Below, in pieces: positions 60,979 through 64,000 of a stretch of DNA of 64,000 nt. Numbering within the stretch: the stretch's first letter is position 1; every line of letters starts with the position of its first letter. Made by a program: the position numbers and the translations under genes. Location of the stretch: positions 1 to 64,000 of the forward strand of contig NZ_QRGA01000006.1 in NCBI RefSeq assembly GCF_003367175.1, read 5' to 3'. A model generated the notes under the pieces. It was not told the origin of the DNA. It did no database searches and worked only from the letters and a program-made list of their open reading frames with translations. The DNA is from Trinickia dinghuensis (lineage in GTDB: Bacteria > Pseudomonadota > Gammaproteobacteria > Burkholderiales > Burkholderiaceae).

Positions 60979-61260
60979 TTCACTCTCCCATCTCACACAA
61001 GAGGCTTTGTCTCCAACTATCACGCTGGCACGAGCCGCACATATTGGGGTCACCGGAGAACACCTTGGCGCTTTGCTTCCGATATAGGACCAAGTAACGC
61101 TTATCGCACCGCAGCAAGTGCAGGCGCGACCGCACTCGGACAGAGACCATCGCTCCCATTAGGCAGCTGTCATCGTTTCGCGACGCTCGATGTCCCCTGT
61201 ACCGAGCCGGTGTACGCTTCCGCATAGAGTTATAAAAACAAAAGCACCCTAACCCACCCG

Positions 61261-62472
61261 ATGACGCCGCTCCCGCTCGCCGCTGCCCGCACGCTCCATC
61301 TTGCCGCCCAAGGGCTCCTTGCTCCTCCGCGCCGCAAGGCCACGAAGGAAGACGTGCTGGCCGCGATCCAGCGCATGGCGCAATTACAGATCGACACGAT
61401 CCATGTCGTCGCGCGCAGCCCGTATCTGGTCCTCTTCAGCCGGATCGGCCCTTACACGCCGCAATGGCTCGACGAGCACTTGGCGGAAGGCCGCCTATTC
61501 GAGTACTGGTCGCACGAAGCCTGCTTCGTTCCGATCGAAGACTACGGGCTCATGCGCCACCGGATGCTCGATCCCAGCAAGATGGGCTGGAAATACGCGG
61601 CCGACTGGCACCAGCGCCACAAAGCGGATATCGATCTGCTACTCGAACACGTTCGCGATAACGGACCCGTGCGCGCGGCGGACTTCGAGCGCGAGGCGGG
61701 GACAGGCAACGGGTGGTGGGATTGGAAACCCGAAAAGCGCCACCTCGAAGTCCTGTTCACGCTTGGACATTTGATGGTGGCCGAGCGGCGCAATTTTCAT
61801 CGCGTCTATGACGTCGCCGAGCGCGTGCTGCCGAATTGGAGCGACATGCGCGATCTACCCGCCGCCGACACGGTGCTGCCTATTCTCGTGGCGCGCACCT
61901 GCCGGGCGCTGGGCGTCGCGCGCGGCGATTGGATCGCCGATTACTACCGGATCGAGCGGCGCAAATACACGGCTGAACTCCATGCATTAGCCGATCTCGG
62001 CGAGGTGATCCCAGTCCGCGTCGAAGGATGGAAAGAAGACGTGTTCGTGCCGATCGAGTTGGCACCCTTGATCGACGATGCCGCGCAAGGCCGCTTGCGC
62101 TCCACGGTCACGACGGTGCTCTCCCCGTTCGATCCGGTGGTATGGGACCGCAAGCGCGCGACCGTGCTATTCGACTTCGATTACGCGATCGAATGCTATA
62201 CGCCGGCGGCCAAGCGCAAGTACGGTTATTTCTGTTTACCTATTCTGCATCGAGGGCGATTGATCGGACGCGTCGATGCGAAAGCCCATCGCGCACAAGG
62301 CGTGTTCGAATTGAAATCGCTCCATCTGGAGCCGGGCGTGCGCGTAAGCGCATCGCTGCTTGCAGATTTACGCCGCGCGCTCGCGCGCTGTGCCGATTGG
62401 CACGGCACGCCGCAATTGGCGATCGGATCGGCACCGCGGGAGATTGCCGAAGCGCTGTTGGCCGTACAGTGA
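61261..62472 (+). CDS. YcaQ-type winged-helix DNA glycosylase
   Basis: A 403-residue protein of the YcaQ/AlkZ (HTH_42) family. E. coli YcaQ (AlkX) unhooks interstrand DNA crosslinks. The catalytic QxQ motif is in RMAQLQIDTIHVVARSPYLVLFSRIG (Gln41, Gln43). EYWSHEACFVPIEDY and LSPFDPVVWDRKRATVLFDFDYAIECYTPAAKRKYGYFCLPIL are further strong marks. Start ATG 61261 has no good ribosome site, but it aligns with the family's N-terminus. A pentanucleotide repeat follows the stop. Confidence 0.88.
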   Translation: MTPLPLAAARTLHLAAQGLLAPPRRKATKEDVLAAIQRMAQLQIDTIHVVARSPYLVLFSRIGPYTPQWLDEHLAEGRLFEYWSHEACFVPIEDYGLMRHRMLDPSKMGWKYAADWHQRHKADIDLLLEHVRDNGPVRAADFEREAGTGNGWWDWKPEKRHLEVLFTLGHLMVAERRNFHRVYDVAERVLPNWSDMRDLPAADTVLPILVARTCRALGVARGDWIADYYRIERRKYTAELHALADLGEVIPVRVEGWKEDVFVPIELAPLIDDAAQGRLRSTVTTVLSPFDPVVWDRKRATVLFDFDYAIECYTPAAKRKYGYFCLPILHRGRLIGRVDAKAHRAQGVFELKSLHLEPGVRVSASLLADLRRALARCADWHGTPQLAIGSAPREIAEALLAVQ

Positions 62473-62485
62473 CCGGCCCCGAACC

Positions 62486-62515
62486 GCGCAGCGCAGCGCA
62501 GCGCAGCGCAGCGCA
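62486..62515. repeat. Six GCGCA pentanucleotide repeats
   Basis: GCGCA is repeated six times in tandem (62486-62515), 14 bases after the ycaQ-like stop and about 80 bases before the next gene. Such short repeats can change length by slippage. It lies in the leader of the DUF2968 gene, not in a coding frame. Confidence 0.9.
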
Positions 62516-62596
62516 GGAACGCTACATGCTCCCGCACCACTGCAAGCTTCCATCGGGAACCGGGAAACCGGGCTATCTGCACGCGGGAGGTCGAGC

Positions 62597-63304
62597 ATGA
62601 GATTGCACATGAACAGGTACGCCGCCGAGGCGGTCAAGGAGACCCTGGTCGACGAGATCGTCGGCACTGAGTCGTTGGACGTCGCGCCGCCGGACAAAGG
62701 CGCTCCGCCTGCGCCGACGGTGTCGCCGCTACGTCCCATGAACGCAGTGATGCCGACAGGTAACGCACGAGCGGTGCAGACCGCGGAAGTCACTGCGGTG
62801 GAAGCGTTAGGCGAGCGGCAGGCGTTGTCCTGTCTAAGAACGTTGCAGACGTTCTCGTACTCGGTGAACCTGCTGTTTTGCCGCTCGGACGTGTCCTACT
62901 ACATCACGCTGTCTCAGGAAGGAACACTGTGGCGCGCGCTGCATGCGACCGAACTCGATGCGGCGGAATCCGCATTTCGGAATTTCGAGGACCAGGCGGT
63001 ACGGCTCGCCGACGTGGAATTGAGGCACCAGCAGCTGGAAGCGCAAAACGAGCGCGCCGAGGCCATGATCGCGGCCTCGGAAGCGCAAGCGGAGCAGTTA
63101 CGCCAGGATCTCGAGCGCCATGCGGAGCAGACTCAGCTCGTCAACAGCCGTCAGCAGTTGGCGCGGAAGGACATCCAGCAACTGGAGATGCAGCGCGTGG
63201 CATCACAGGCACGGTTGAACAAGGCGATGCGACAGCTTCACCAACTGTCTGTCACAAGCAACGAACGTATCCCGCATCTGACCTGCCGCCGCTCGGAGAG
63301 CTAG
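62597..63304 (+). CDS. DUF2968 coiled-coil protein
   Basis: A 235-residue protein resembling the DUF2968 family found in Burkholderia. An N-terminal third is rich in Pro, Ala and Val. A globular stretch follows, SCLRTLQTFSYSVNLLFCRSDVSYYITLSQEGTLWRALHATELDAAESAF (about 78-127). A long coiled coil makes up the C-terminal half (VELRHQQLEAQNERAEAMIAASEAQAEQLRQDLE). Start at ATG 62597 with GGGAGG upstream. No clear signal peptide in this start. Function unknown. Confidence 0.75.
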   Translation: MRLHMNRYAAEAVKETLVDEIVGTESLDVAPPDKGAPPAPTVSPLRPMNAVMPTGNARAVQTAEVTAVEALGERQALSCLRTLQTFSYSVNLLFCRSDVSYYITLSQEGTLWRALHATELDAAESAFRNFEDQAVRLADVELRHQQLEAQNERAEAMIAASEAQAEQLRQDLERHAEQTQLVNSRQQLARKDIQQLEMQRVASQARLNKAMRQLHQLSVTSNERIPHLTCRRSES

Positions 63305-63419
63305 GCGGGCTTCGACGCCGTTCGAAAGATTGCCCATTGCTGGCGGATCGAGTCCAATCCGCCGGTGCCGGTGCAACGGTCGCAACGGCGAAAGCTCGGC
63401 TAAGCGCAAAAAGAGCCGA

Positions 63420-63998
63420 TCAAGCGAGCGGACTCACTCCGATCAGCCAGCGATGCAGCGCGAAAGCGAAGATCGCCCAGGCGATCAAGCCGACGATGAC
63501 GACCTTCGCATCGCCCGAAACCGTGCCCGTCGGATATTGCACCCCGGCCGCTCGATCGCGGCTGCGCGAAACGATCGCGCCGACGGCGCCCCAGACGAGA
63601 AAGACCCCGAACAGCACAATCGCATTGAGCGTCCCGTTCGCCAGCAGATGCCCGAGCGCCCAAATCGCGACGCCCACCATCATCGGGTGCCCGATCATGC
63701 GCTTGATCCGATTGCCGGGCACGTAAGCCGCGGCGATCAGCACGAATGAGATGAGAACCAGCAATGCCGTCAGGTGCCGAATGCCCAGAGGCGGCATCCA
63801 CAGCACCATCGGCGTACGCCTCGCCACACCGTAGCCCCAGACGATCAGAACGAAACCGACGATCGAGGCAATGGAATAAAGGCCCTTCCAGCCCTGCTCC
63901 CCGAGCCGCGCGACCTGCGCATCGCGCCACGACGGCGACACGAGCCGTATCGAGTGCACGCCGATGAAAATCACCAAGCCCAGAATCAGTATCGCCAC
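63420..63998 (-). CDS. NnrU family membrane protein, start at window edge
   Basis: A 192-residue membrane protein with six hydrophobic segments. MAILILGLVIFIGVHSIRLVSP is the typical NnrU start; RIKRMIGHPMMVGVAIWALGHLLANG is the other family mark. NnrU proteins are linked to denitrification or to isoprenoid-like membrane enzymes related to isoprenylcysteine methyltransferase; function here is unclear. The start is a GTG two bases inside the right edge, so an earlier start cannot be excluded. Confidence 0.83.
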   Translation of the reverse strand: MAILILGLVIFIGVHSIRLVSPSWRDAQVARLGEQGWKGLYSIASIVGFVLIVWGYGVARRTPMVLWMPPLGIRHLTALLVLISFVLIAAAYVPGNRIKRMIGHPMMVGVAIWALGHLLANGTLNAIVLFGVFLVWGAVGAIVSRSRDRAAGVQYPTGTVSGDAKVVIVGLIAWAIFAFALHRWLIGVSPLA

Positions 63999-64000
63999 GT

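Noticed and set aside
1-64000. CRISPR arrays, insertion sequences, prophage or integrase genes
   Set aside because: No regularly spaced repeats, transposase motifs, integrase motifs or phage structural genes were recognised.

Overview
The window looks like a chromosome segment of a betaproteobacterium of the family Burkholderiaceae (Burkholderia, Paraburkholderia, Trinickia or Caballeronia type). This rests on the high G+C with strong GC3 bias, the OmpC-like porin, the DUF2968 protein, the OpgC-type acyltransferase, the paired S10 and S53 peptidases, and a Tad locus with duplicated Flp pilins. I see no rRNA, tRNA, CRISPR array, complete insertion sequence or prophage.

Layout. 1-4.8 kb: a truncated exported protein, an MFS drug exporter, a small hypothetical protein, a DoxX protein and a VpsR-like sigma-54 activator. 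4.8-5.8 kb: a long intergenic region with several dyads and a possible sigma-54 promoter. 5.8-10.7 kb: five genes on the minus strand (GT87 - GtrA - methyltransferase - GtrB-like GT2 - GT87) that look like a polyprenol-phosphate-sugar glycosylation module. 10.7-11.8 kb: about 1.1 kb of non-coding DNA. 11.8-25.0 kb: a Tad/Flp pilus locus with three prepilins, prepilin peptidase, an extra AAA ATPase, CpaB, secretin, a lipoprotein, three TadE/TadG-like pseudopilins, TadZ, TadA, TadB and TadC. A strong stem-loop terminator separates pilins 1-2 from pilin 3 and the machinery. 25-31.8 kb: a small hypothetical, Ap4A phosphorylase, an SH3/NlpC lipoprotein, a HipBA toxin-antitoxin pair with two operator copies, and a GH26 lipoprotein. 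The hip/GH26 block is bracketed by homologous sequence.

31.8-40.4 kb: a malonate decarboxylase cluster mdcABCDEGH, with a GntR regulator (MdcY type) and a divergent MFS permease, closed by a textbook terminator. 40.5-41.5 kb: an Abi/HEPN-type putative abortive-infection gene whose start codon lies in the last of four 16-bp tandem repeats. 41.6-49.9 kb: a hydratase, a porin, an exported hypothetical, a MocR regulator divergent from threonine aldolase, arylamine N-acetyltransferase, and an ECF41 sigma factor followed by a CxxC alkylhydroperoxidase-like protein. Both of the last two have the same TGTCACA-N16-CGTC promoter. 50-60.4 kb: an OpgC-like acyltransferase, an AI-2E family exporter, S10 and S53 peptidases, and two MFS transporters around a LysR gene. 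60.5-64 kb: an orphan antitoxin-like DNA-binding protein, a YcaQ-type DNA glycosylase, a DUF2968 protein and an NnrU protein at the edge.

The genes fall into self-contained modules: adhesion by Tad pilus, glycosylation, malonate catabolism, stress response by ECF41, and two possible defence or persistence cassettes. The strongest less obvious signals are the paired ECF41 promoters, the repeat-embedded start of the Abi gene, the hip operators with flanking homology, and the internal terminator of the Tad locus. All coordinates and motifs were read by eye. Family assignments come from recognised motifs, not from database searches.
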